Below, piece after piece: positions 1 to 5,884 of a stretch of DNA of 13,728 nt (position 1 is its first letter; each line of letters opens with the position of its first letter). Both the position numbers and the translations under genes were made by a program. Where the stretch lies: the NCBI GenBank assembly GCA_045105075.1, contig JBGCDD010000071.1, positions 1-13,728 on the forward strand, in the 5' to 3' direction. The notes beneath the pieces are model-generated. The model saw only the letters and a program-made list of their open reading frames with translations, was not told the origin of the DNA and did not search any database. The DNA is from JBGCDD01 sp045105075. Lineage in GTDB: Bacteria > Pseudomonadota > Alphaproteobacteria > Rhodobacterales > Rhodobacteraceae.

Positions 1-458
1 GCGGCGGGAATGGTCGCATAAATCGGGTCTTTGGTGTCGGCCAACAGCTCGCGGTAAGCGGTCAGACGGCGATAACCCTGGATCAACTCGTACCCGTCGC
101 CGGCCTGTTCCACCCGGATCGGATTGGACAGACCCAAGGCCTGGATCGAGGCCTTGAGCTCGTCAATCTGATCGTCGCGTTCGGCCAGCCGGTCACGGGT
201 CAACTTGGTTGCCATGACGCTATCAAGCGGGATCAGATCGGTCACCAAGCCGGCCTTTTTCAGACGCACCAGTTCGTGGGCCAGCGCGTCATTTTCGGCG
301 CGGATCGCCGTTTCAGCAGTCTGGCGCGCGGCCAGAGCCTCGGCGTTTTCGGTGATCGCGGCGGCCATCGGGCCACGGCGGGCGGGCTCTGTCCCCGCGG
401 GGACAGGTGTTTCAACATCCTCAAAAGCGATGTCAAAGATCCGGCGTTTCTTGGTCAT
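1..458 (-). CDS. parB: ParB-family partition protein, N-terminal part (truncated by window edge)
   Basis: About 152 codons are visible before the left edge. The protein starts MTKKRRIFDIAFEDV. After a linker rich in Ala and Glu it enters a ParB/Spo0J-type N-terminal domain with LSNPIRVEQ, then ELIQGYRRLTAYREL at about residues 124-138. GYRR (128-131) takes the place of the GERR motif of canonical ParB proteins, where the nucleotide and the sliding clamp are controlled. ParB proteins bind the centromere (parS) and stimulate the ParA ATPase. The ATG (456-458) overlaps the parA stop as ATGA, so the two are translationally coupled. One copy of the 16-bp palindrome (390-405) lies in the gene and encodes part of VPAGT at about residues 18-23. 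The DNA-binding HTH and the C-terminus are outside the window. Confidence 0.85.
   Translation of the reverse strand, partial: MTKKRRIFDIAFEDVETPVPAGTEPARRGPMAAAITENAEALAARQTAETAIRAENDALAHELVRLKKAGLVTDLIPLDSVMATKLTRDRLAERDDQIDELKASIQALGLSNPIRVEQAGDGYELIQGYRRLTAYRELLADTKDPIYATIPA
390..405. repeat. 16-bp perfect palindrome, candidate parS, copy 1
   Basis: TGTCCCCGCGGGGACA near the 5' end of parB, extended to 18 bp (389-406) by a flanking C and G. It encodes VPAGT in the ParB N-terminal linker. Partition palindromes near or in the par operon are usual for alphaproteobacterial plasmids; the role is inferred. Confidence 0.7.
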
Positions 459-1840
459 GGCTGAGCCTCATCAATGTGATCCCAGGCGGTCAGCAGATGG
501 CTGCGAAATTCGCCATAGGCCTGATCAAAGGACGCCCGCGCGCGCCGCCAGGTTTCGCGTGTCATGTCGCGATAATCGATTTCATAGATCGAGCTGAGAA
601 AACGCCCGGATTGTTCAACCGCACGCGTCATTTCAATCGGGTGGGCCGCGACCCTATCGCCGAACACCTTTACAAAGGCCGACTGCATCGCCCGGTGCAA
701 TTCGTTGTTCGGCTCGAACCGGGTCAACAGAAACCGCACGTCGGCAAAGGACTTCGGCAGCTGAACTGTCCCCGCGGGGACAGCGCCCTGAAACCGGCCC
801 AGATCCTCGAGCGCTTCGGACAATTGCCCGATGAACGAGGTGGTGCTGTCATATTCCCAATAGCCCGGCCCCGACGGAATATAGAGCACATCGGCAGCAA
901 AGACCGCGTTCATCGACTGATAGCCAATCGCAGGCGGGCAATCGAACAGGATCAGGTCATAGGCGTCATCGGGCAAGCCATCGAGGTAACGCGACACAGC
1001 GGCAAAGAACGACCATTCCGGGTTGAGATGTCGGTACTGCGCACTGGCGAATTCGACAAAGGCGGCGTTGGCACAGCTTGGGATCAAATCGATGGTGGGC
1101 CAGCTGGTCGGCTTGATGAAATCGCTGACCCGCAGATCCGACAGCCCCATATCGGTGATCGCGCTCGGCAGGCGGCGACGGGGCAGGGCGGCGCCACTTT
1201 CGGCACCTTGCGGCGCGGCGTTCATCCGTTCGGTTTCGTGGATCAGATCGCGCGCCATCACGCCCCAGACGGTGAACTCCTCGGCCACATCGCTGAGACC
1301 CATGGAATGGCTCAGCGTCGCCTGCGGGTCAAAGTCGACGCACAGCACCCGGTACCCATCAAGGGCGGCGGCATGGGCAAAGTGCAGCGCCACGGTTGAC
1401 TTGCCGGCCCCGCCTTTGAAGTTGGCAATCGCAGCCCGGATCGCGCGCCGCCCGCTTGGGCGCTGCGGCATCAGCGAACGACGGTTCACTTTCAGCCGGC
1501 GGCGCAGCTCGTTGATCTCGCTCAGGGTGTACCAGCGTTGGCGCCCGTCTTCTTCCACCAGACCCTGGGGCAGCGACGGGTCCGCACTCAGCCGCCCGCG
1601 CAAAGTGGACTGGTTGACCTTGAAGATCAGCTCGGCCACCTCCCAGCTGGAAAACCGCCGCAGCGTCTTTTCCATGTCGGGTGAATAGGTCTGCTGGCGG
1701 ATGAACCCCTGCATCTTGAGCGACTGCGTGCGCAGCTGCGCCAGGTCGGCATGGGTAAAGCGCTGGGGCGGTGTCCCCGCGGGGACAGCAGTGGAACTTT
1801 GGGCATTTTGTCCCCGCGGGGACAGATCTGCATCTGCCAT
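455..1840 (-). CDS. parA: ParA-family partition ATPase with N-terminal DNA-binding domain
   Basis: 461 aa. It is the ATPase that moves plasmid copies apart with ParB. The deviant Walker A KGGAGKST is at 142-149, the A' motif DFDPQATLS at about 169-177 and Walker B ILFDCPP at 297-303. About 130 residues precede the ATPase domain. They include a MerR-like helix-turn-helix stretch (SSWEVAELIFKVNQSTLRGR at 64-83, then RQRWYTLSEINELRRRL), as in type Ia ParA and RepA proteins that repress their own promoter. The ATG at 1838-1840 has AAAAGGAG about 11 nt upstream, a rather long spacing; no nearer start exists. Three of the four palindromes are inside this gene. Two encode VPAGT (19-23 and 354-358) and one, in another frame, encodes SPRG (7-10). 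The N-terminal residues 5-25 look unconserved and shaped by these DNA sites. Confidence 0.93.
   Translation of the reverse strand: MADADLSPRGQNAQSSTAVPAGTPPQRFTHADLAQLRTQSLKMQGFIRQQTYSPDMEKTLRRFSSWEVAELIFKVNQSTLRGRLSADPSLPQGLVEEDGRQRWYTLSEINELRRRLKVNRRSLMPQRPSGRRAIRAAIANFKGGAGKSTVALHFAHAAALDGYRVLCVDFDPQATLSHSMGLSDVAEEFTVWGVMARDLIHETERMNAAPQGAESGAALPRRRLPSAITDMGLSDLRVSDFIKPTSWPTIDLIPSCANAAFVEFASAQYRHLNPEWSFFAAVSRYLDGLPDDAYDLILFDCPPAIGYQSMNAVFAADVLYIPSGPGYWEYDSTTSFIGQLSEALEDLGRFQGAVPAGTVQLPKSFADVRFLLTRFEPNNELHRAMQSAFVKVFGDRVAAHPIEMTRAVEQSGRFLSSIYEIDYRDMTRETWRRARASFDQAYGEFRSHLLTAWDHIDEAQP
767..782. repeat. 16-bp perfect palindrome, candidate parS, copy 2
   Basis: TGTCCCCGCGGGGACA in the 3' half of parA, extended to 18 bp by flanking C and G (766-783). 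It encodes VPAGT in a loop-like stretch of ParA (GAVPAGTVQ). Confidence 0.7.
1772..1787. repeat. 16-bp perfect palindrome, candidate parS, copy 3
   Basis: TGTCCCCGCGGGGACA, identical on both strands, inside the 5' end of parA. It encodes VPAGT in ParA. Only 21 bp separate it from copy 4, so the pair could act as one binding cluster next to the parA promoter. Confidence 0.7.
1809..1824. repeat. 16-bp perfect palindrome, candidate parS, copy 4
   Basis: The same TGTCCCCGCGGGGACA, 14 bp inside the parA start codon. Here it is read in a different frame (SPRG), so the conservation is at DNA level and not protein level. Binding here could also repress parA. Confidence 0.7.
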
Positions 1841-1888
1841 GATCTGCGCGACTCCTTTTTATCAGGACGTTGATTTCCTCTGTTTGCG

Positions 1889-1917
1889 TATTTACGATGA
1901 TTTGCAGAGTTTGGCAA
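1889..1917 (-). promoter_or_regulatory. Promoter of parA-parB
   Basis: Read on the minus strand: a -35 box TTGCCA (1912-1917), a 17-bp spacer and a -10 box TAAATA (1889-1894). This gives a leader of about 40 nt before the parA ATG at 1840. Spacing is ideal and both boxes fit a sigma-70 consensus well. Confidence 0.55.
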
Positions 1918-1947
1918 AGTAGAATAATCTAGTGAAGGGGGCAAAGA

Positions 1948-1966
1948 GCGTCCGCTTTAGCGACGC
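1948..1966. other. GC-rich stem-loop beside the origin
   Basis: GCGTC (1948-1952) pairs with GACGC (1962-1966) and GC (1954-1955) with GC (1960-1961) around a TTTA loop, with one bulged C. It lies between the parA promoter and the iterons. It could be part of the origin or a weak end of an opposing transcript; no function is shown. Confidence 0.3.
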
Positions 1967-2029
1967 ATCCTGTGAAACCGGCACATTGATTCGCCCCTGC
2001 GCCCCAGTGGTCTGGCAAAAACACCACAG

Positions 2030-2093
2030 ATTGGGGGACACGTTCAGGCGATCCGCTGTATATTGGGGGACAAAATCGCCGCAATAGGGGACA
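2030..2093 (+). repeat. Three iteron-like direct repeats
   Basis: ATTGGGGGACA at 2030-2040 and 2062-2072, and the variant AATAGGGGACA at 2083-2093. Start-to-start distances are 32 and 21 bp, close to three and two helical turns, so all three present the same face of the DNA. The shared core GGGGACA equals half of the partition palindrome. They probably bind the initiator, a Par protein, or both. Confidence 0.6.
2035..2064 (+). promoter_or_regulatory. Possible rep promoter overlapping the iterons
   Basis: A -10-like TATATT (2059-2064) lies 18 bp after GGGACA (2035-2040), a weak -35 match that is itself the end of iteron 1. The -10 box runs into iteron 2. If it is used, an iteron-binding protein would shut off rep, giving autoregulation. 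The leader would be about 230 nt. The two TTGACA hexamers at 2165 and 2177 are an alternative, but no good -10 box follows them. Confidence 0.3.
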
Positions 2094-2107
2094 GCCTGTG
2101 TGTCACC

Positions 2108-2141
2108 CTATACCTATTAACCTGATTATTTTCTTTTTTTG
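2108..2141. other. AT-rich tract, candidate DNA unwinding element
   Basis: An AT-rich stretch in an otherwise GC-rich window, ending in a T run (2134-2140), directly after the iterons. Melting of such a tract starts replication in iteron plasmids. Role inferred from position and base composition. Confidence 0.4.
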
Positions 2142-2302
2142 AGGGGAGGCCCACGCCCTGCTCTTTGACATGTGGCTTGACAGAATCGCCCGAACGGACG
2201 CAAATCAGCGCAAGGCTTCCAAAAACGCCGAGTTCGGTGACCAAGGGAGACCGCAAAGGGGCAAAGACCCCGTGCAGAGGCCAGAGCAGGAGACCCGGAC
2301 CG

Positions 2303-2983
2303 ATGATCCAAAGCAAGGCGGTTGGCCGAAACGCGGCCAGCCTGAAATACGACCTGATCTCAGCGATGGGCGCATTTGCGCTGACCTTGGGCAAAACCGA
2401 GCAGCGCCGGGTGCTGCGCCTGATCACGCTGATCACGGCGCGCTACAACTGGACGCGCAATCATCTGTGCGTGGGTCAGCGCGAAATCTCAAAGCTCTGG
2501 TCTTGTGATGAGCGCACGGTAAAACGCGAGATGGCCAATTTGCGCGCGCGCGGTTGGCTGGTGTTGAAACGTCAGGGCGCGCGGGGGCGGGTGGCCGAAT
2601 ATGGCATCGATACCGCGCAAATGCTGGCCGACACGCGCGTCGCCTGGGAGGCGGTTGGCCCCGATCTGGTGCATCGGTTGGATCCACCGGACCCAGATGC
2701 GTCCGTGGTGCCTTTGCAAGCGGCGGTGCGAGTCGATGCGCCAGATATCAAGGACGGCACCGAGTGGGCCTTGGCGCAGGCCGTGTTGTTTCAGACCGAC
2801 AGTTCGGCCTATGGCACGTGGTTGGCCGCGCTGAAGCGGGTGGGCTGTGATCACGGGCGGTTGACGCTGAAAGCCCCCAGCCGGTTTCATGCAGCCTATG
2901 TTCAGACCCATCTGGAGGCGCGGATTCTGGCGGCGTGTCAGTCGGTTGATGCCAGCGTTGAGGCGATCTGTATGATCGCCTGA
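2303..2983 (+). CDS. Plasmid replication initiator, DnaA-like type of Rhodobacterales
   Basis: 226 aa from the ATG at 2303, which has AGGAG about 10 nt upstream. The frame is open upstream to a TTG at 2165 and includes a GTG at 2237 (248 aa), so the start is uncertain. Residues 57-100 form a winged-helix DNA-binding region (VGQREISKLW, CDERTVKREMANLRARGWL). After an acidic, Pro-rich linker, residues 163-226 resemble DnaA domain I, with AYGTWLAALKRV followed by GRLTLKAPSRFHAAYVQTHL. This order is the reverse of chromosomal DnaA, and there is no AAA+ ATPase. That matches what I remember of the DnaA-like replicases of roseobacter plasmids. It probably binds the iterons at 2030-2093 and recruits DnaA or helicase. 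Divergent from parA and converging on the large operon. Confidence 0.72.
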   Translation: MIQSKAVGRNAASLKYDLISAMGAFALTLGKTEQRRVLRLITLITARYNWTRNHLCVGQREISKLWSCDERTVKREMANLRARGWLVLKRQGARGRVAEYGIDTAQMLADTRVAWEAVGPDLVHRLDPPDPDASVVPLQAAVRVDAPDIKDGTEWALAQAVLFQTDSSAYGTWLAALKRVGCDHGRLTLKAPSRFHAAYVQTHLEARILAACQSVDASVEAICMIA

Positions 2984-3001
2984 GACGCGCGCTCAAACAG
3001 C

Positions 3002-3035
3002 AAAAAGCAGGCCCTCGCATTGGAAGGCCTGCTTT
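3002..3035 (-). terminator. Intrinsic terminator shared by converging genes
   Basis: A perfect 10-bp stem, AAAGCAGGCC (3004-3013) pairing with GGCCTGCTTT (3026-3035), with a 12-nt loop. On the minus strand the stem ends in a run of five T residues, which makes a strong terminator for the leftward operon. On the plus strand the T run is only three, so it is weaker for rep. It sits in the 70-bp gap between the two stop codons. Confidence 0.85.
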
Positions 3036-3053
3036 GATGTCAGGGTGTTGGGA

Positions 3054-3968
3054 TTACAGACCCAGCTTGGAGTCGTCGTTATATGTGCCAACAAGCTTGT
3101 TCATCTGTCCGGTCAGGCTGTTCATCGCCAGGAAGATCCGCGCACGGTTTTCATCCGAGATGTTTTCGCCGGCGGCCACCGAGTCGAGCACTGGCTGAAT
3201 GTCTTCCCAGAGCGCAAGCACGCTGTCGAGACCGGCCAGAATGTCGGGATTGGTGGTTGCGGTGATGCCGGCATTTGGCATGCCAAAGCGCAGCGCCCGC
3301 ACGGACGCATCATAGATATTGCGCGCACCGGCCAGTTCCTTGAGCGCCAGCTCGGTCGAGAACCGCGACGAGGCCAGACAGACATTTTTGGAAATGCGCT
3401 GTGCCAACATCCGCTGCCGTCCGGCAATGTCGATGGTCAGGGCATCGGCCTGCAACAGCGCGGTGGGGTCGGAATATTCGCCCACCAGCACGCTGACCAG
3501 ATGCTTGGCCGCACCCAAGAGAGGGGCGCTGCGTTCGGCGATCTCAGTAATTTCAACTTCGGTTCCGCCGTTGTCGACAATGTCCTGCGCGATTGTTTGC
3601 AAGGGGCCCCAATGCTCGCGCACTTTGGCAATGTCGATCAGCACTTTACGATCGCTTTCTTCGCCTTTCATGTTCAGCTTTGCTTCGCCGAACTGCAAGC
3701 CATTGAGGATCAACTCAAACTCAGCCGTGGCAGCAGCAAGCTGTGCGGTGGCTTTTTCGGGCTCGATCCCAGAGAAGGCGTTGCAGGCGGCAGAGGGGAT
3801 CCGCTGGCTGAGCATGCGCAATTTGCCGGAAAAGTTGATGCGTTCGCTGGCGCCCACATCTTCGACAAAGCTGGCGGGGGTGGGGGTTGGTGTTTCCGCA
3901 TATGCGGGGCTGCTGATCAGGGTCAAACTTGCGCCGATCAGAGCAAGGATGGCTGTTCTGATGAACAT
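3054..3968 (-). CDS. Secreted protein with two PilJ-type (type IV pili methyl-accepting chemotaxis N-terminal) repeats
   Basis: 304 aa. A signal peptide ends about residue 24 (SSPAYA|ETP), so the product is periplasmic. The mature part is a tandem duplication. Each half begins with a PilJ-type signature: GKLRMLSQRI at 48-57 and GRQRMLAQRI at 183-192. Each then has one cysteine (C62 and C197), a GLQFG/ALRFG turn, a KVREHW/SVLALW helix, and a closing LVGEY/LVGTY. PilJ domains are ligand-sensing helical bundles in chemoreceptors and in nitrate/nitrite sensors, but here no transmembrane or signalling domain follows. The protein must act as a free binding protein or through a partner. AAGGAG lies 7 nt before the ATG. 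Last gene of the array, just before the terminator and 87 bp after the PstS-OmpA gene. Ligand unknown. Confidence 0.8.
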   Translation of the reverse strand: MFIRTAILALIGASLTLISSPAYAETPTPTPASFVEDVGASERINFSGKLRMLSQRIPSAACNAFSGIEPEKATAQLAAATAEFELILNGLQFGEAKLNMKGEESDRKVLIDIAKVREHWGPLQTIAQDIVDNGGTEVEITEIAERSAPLLGAAKHLVSVLVGEYSDPTALLQADALTIDIAGRQRMLAQRISKNVCLASSRFSTELALKELAGARNIYDASVRALRFGMPNAGITATTNPDILAGLDSVLALWEDIQPVLDSVAAGENISDENRARIFLAMNSLTGQMNKLVGTYNDDSKLGL

Positions 3969-3999
3969 TCTGCGTCTCCTTGAAAGATTTCGGGATGCA

Positions 4000-4030
4000 G
4001 CAGGAGGGGACGGGGGCCGCGCCCTCCTGC
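4000..4030 (-). other. Intergenic stem-loop between the PstS-OmpA and PilJ-type genes
   Basis: GCAGGAGGG (4000-4008) pairs perfectly with CCCTCCTGC (4022-4030) around a 13-nt GC-rich loop. No T run follows on either strand, so it is more likely an mRNA-stabilising or partial read-through element than a terminator. It would set the ratio of the two secreted proteins. Confidence 0.5.
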
Positions 4031-4055
4031 CTGGATCATGTCAAATCGGGGCGGC

Positions 4056-5651
4056 TTAGCCTGCTTTTGGCACGTTGATCCACACTTCCACGCGGCGGTT
4101 GATCTGGCGGCCATCTTCGGCAACGTTGCACGCCGAAGGGGCGACTTCGCCGTAACCAGCCGAGGTGAACTCGACCTGTTCCAACCGCGAGCCAACATAG
4201 TCGCGCAATTCGTCCATCACGCTTTTGGCGCGACGCTCAGACAGGGATCGGTTGCTGGCAAAGGCGCCAACGCTGTCGGTGAAGCCAACAAACATGACCT
4301 TGGTGCCCGATGGCTGGTTTTCCAGGAAGTCCGCAAGACGTTTTTTATCCAAGATGCCACGCTCGTCCAGGTTGGACGATCCGGTGCGGAAGCGGAACGT
4401 GGTGGACAGGCGGTCATAGTCAACCATCTGGCCCAGCATTTCGCGCATCACGTTGCCTTCAAACGGGTCAACATCGTTGTTCAGCAAAGCCCGGGCCCGT
4501 GCGCCATCCAGCGGCATCGGGCGTTGGTCGATGCCAAGGCTGATAAAGCCCGACTTCTGGATCACGCCGTCCGCATCAGGGGACTGTACGAAATTGATGA
4601 ACGAGTCGGATTTTTCCGTCAGCGTGTCGGCGCGGTTGTAGAGATACAGACGACGCTGCAGAGCGTATTCTTCTGTGCGGGCCGAAAACGCATCTGGGAC
4701 CATGGTGATGCCGCATTCGTTGACCAGCGACAACGGCTTGGCGCCACGCTGGAAGGCGTAGGACACGAAGCCAATCGCGTTGACGTCGTTGTTCACCGCA
4801 CTTGCCATCACAGTGTTGTTGCTCTGGACCACGTTGTTTGCGCCTGCAGCCACTTCGTCAGAGCCATAGATGGCTTTGCCGAACACCGCGCGCGTGCCAG
4901 AATCTTGCTGACGGTCCATCACTGAGATCGGGGCGTCATCGCCGCCGACATCGCTCCAGTTGGTGATTTTGCCGGAATAGATGTCGCCCAGCTGTGCCAT
5001 GGTCAGCGATTGAACAGGGTTGTCGGGGTGGGTGATCACAACCAGGCTGTCAACGGCGACGATGTGTTCTTGTTTGGGGCTGATCATATTGCCAGCGCCG
5101 GCGTCGCGCAGCGCGCGGGCTTCGGCGGGCTTGATCCGGCGCGAGGACATGCCGATTTCCGCCTGCTTGTCCAACAGCTTTTTGAAGCCATCACTGGACA
5201 CCGAGGACGACACCAGGTAGCTGCCGATGGGGTCGCCAAAACCCTGATCGCCGATCAGTTCCGCGATGACTTCACCTTCGTTGGAAGTTGCCGTGACGCT
5301 GGATTCTGCGTCCTTGTAACCGGCAAAGCCTTCCAGAAGCAGCGGCATCAGGCCCAGACCAACAGTGTCGGATCCGGCCAGCAGCACATCTGCTGAACTG
5401 GTTTCAATGACCGGGCAAGCCAGGCCTTCACAGCGCACGCGCGAGGCGGCGATGCGCAATTCGCCCAGCCCGGTTTTCACCACATAGGCATTGTCTTCGA
5501 AGGCAACAAAATCACCCACGATATTCACGGTGCCGTCCGATGACTTCAATGTCACCTGATCGGCGGCGGCCAGAGTTGGCATCGCAAGTGCGCCCAACAC
5601 GGCCAGCGCGCAGGCGGCACTTGTCTGTCTGAGAACTTGTTTCATGATCAT
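4056..5651 (-). CDS. PstS-like phosphate-binding protein fused to an OmpA peptidoglycan-binding domain
   Basis: 531 aa. The signal peptide is residues 1 to about 30 (LAAAD). A short beta-rich domain (32-80) with a Cys pair C74/C79 is followed by a PstS-type periplasmic binding domain, about 86-375. This contains GSDTVG (93-98), the anion-binding loop DSGTR (250-254) and NAIGFVSYAF (291-300). The C-terminal OmpA domain (about 417-528) has FTDSVG (457-462), NRSLSERRAKSV (467-478) and NRRVEVW (518-524), which bind peptidoglycan. Such proteins hold a phosphate- or oxyanion-binding domain at the cell wall; no ABC permease genes are near, so sensing or storage seems likelier than import. AGGAG lies 6 nt before the first ATG. 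A 233-bp gap upstream suggests its own control region. Confidence 0.87.
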   Translation of the reverse strand: MIMKQVLRQTSAACALAVLGALAMPTLAAADQVTLKSSDGTVNIVGDFVAFEDNAYVVKTGLGELRIAASRVRCEGLACPVIETSSADVLLAGSDTVGLGLMPLLLEGFAGYKDAESSVTATSNEGEVIAELIGDQGFGDPIGSYLVSSSVSSDGFKKLLDKQAEIGMSSRRIKPAEARALRDAGAGNMISPKQEHIVAVDSLVVITHPDNPVQSLTMAQLGDIYSGKITNWSDVGGDDAPISVMDRQQDSGTRAVFGKAIYGSDEVAAGANNVVQSNNTVMASAVNNDVNAIGFVSYAFQRGAKPLSLVNECGITMVPDAFSARTEEYALQRRLYLYNRADTLTEKSDSFINFVQSPDADGVIQKSGFISLGIDQRPMPLDGARARALLNNDVDPFEGNVMREMLGQMVDYDRLSTTFRFRTGSSNLDERGILDKKRLADFLENQPSGTKVMFVGFTDSVGAFASNRSLSERRAKSVMDELRDYVGSRLEQVEFTSAGYGEVAPSACNVAEDGRQINRRVEVWINVPKAG

Positions 5652-5690
5652 TGCGGTCTCCTCTTTCTGTATGCTCGACGTTCCGCAAAA

Positions 5691-5730
5691 CGGTCGCGTG
5701 CGTGACTACTCTCACGGCTTTGTGCGACCG
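5691..5730 (-). promoter_or_regulatory. Nested stem-loop in the leader of the PstS-OmpA gene
   Basis: An outer 7-bp stem, CGGTCGC (5691-5697) with GCGACCG (5724-5730), encloses an inner 5-bp stem, CGTGA (5701-5705) with TCACG (5712-5716), and a 6-nt loop. It lies about 40-80 nt before the ATG at 5651. It may stabilise the message or regulate translation, or be a cruciform binding site. No T run follows, so it is not an intrinsic terminator. Confidence 0.45.
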
Positions 5731-5781
5731 CGCGTTCTGCGCGTGTCAGGTCAATGAACAAGGCAAGGTATTGTTTCCAGG

Positions 5782-5803
5782 TTAGGCAAATTTTAGGCAA
5801 ATT
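5782..5803 (-). promoter_or_regulatory. Tandem 11-bp direct repeat, candidate operator
   Basis: Two exact, contiguous copies of TTAGGCAAATT (on the minus strand AATTTGCCTAA twice) at 5782-5792 and 5793-5803, about 130 bp upstream of the PstS-OmpA start. Direct repeats phased at 11 bp are how OmpR/PhoB-family response regulators bind. The sequence is not a recognisable Pho box. A possible -10 (AACAAT on the minus strand) follows within 10 bp. A short inverted repeat CAAAT-GATA-ATTTG lies next to it at 5820-5833. Confidence 0.45.
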
Positions 5804-5884
5804 TGCGAAACCGTTGCGGCAAATGATAATTTGTTAATTTTTCATTGCGACGGGGATACGAAGGGCAGATCTGTGGTGTTCAGA

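Larger units (their letters stand above)
1841..2302. other. parA-rep intergenic region, probable replication origin
   Basis: This 462-bp stretch has no convincing gene. From left to right it holds the parA ribosome-binding site and promoter (to 1917), a GC-rich stem-loop at 1948-1966, three GGGGACA iterons (2030-2093), an AT-rich tract (about 2108-2141), two TTGACA hexamers (2165-2170 and 2177-2182), and the leader of rep. Iterons beside an AT-rich segment and the initiator gene are the standard layout of an iteron-type origin. No clear DnaA box (TTATCCACA type) was seen. Confidence 0.6.

Noticed and set aside
407..1399. A 330-codon plus-strand frame over parA
   Set aside because: ParA on the other strand has complete Walker motifs; the plus frame is a shadow.
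2165..2302. TTG start at 2165 for the replication initiator
   Set aside because: It would coincide with a -35-like hexamer, has no ribosome-binding site, and adds 46 residues without recognisable structure. ATG 2303 is preferred, though GTG 2237 remains possible.
1841..2302. DnaA boxes in the origin
   Set aside because: No sequence close to TTATCCACA was found on either strand by eye.
3045..3983. A 312-codon plus-strand frame over the PilJ-type gene
   Set aside because: The minus strand has a signal peptide, a duplicated domain and a ribosome-binding site; the plus frame has none.
5782..5803. A classical Pho box before the PstS-like gene
   Set aside because: The 11-bp phasing fits but the sequence lacks CTGTCAT-like units.
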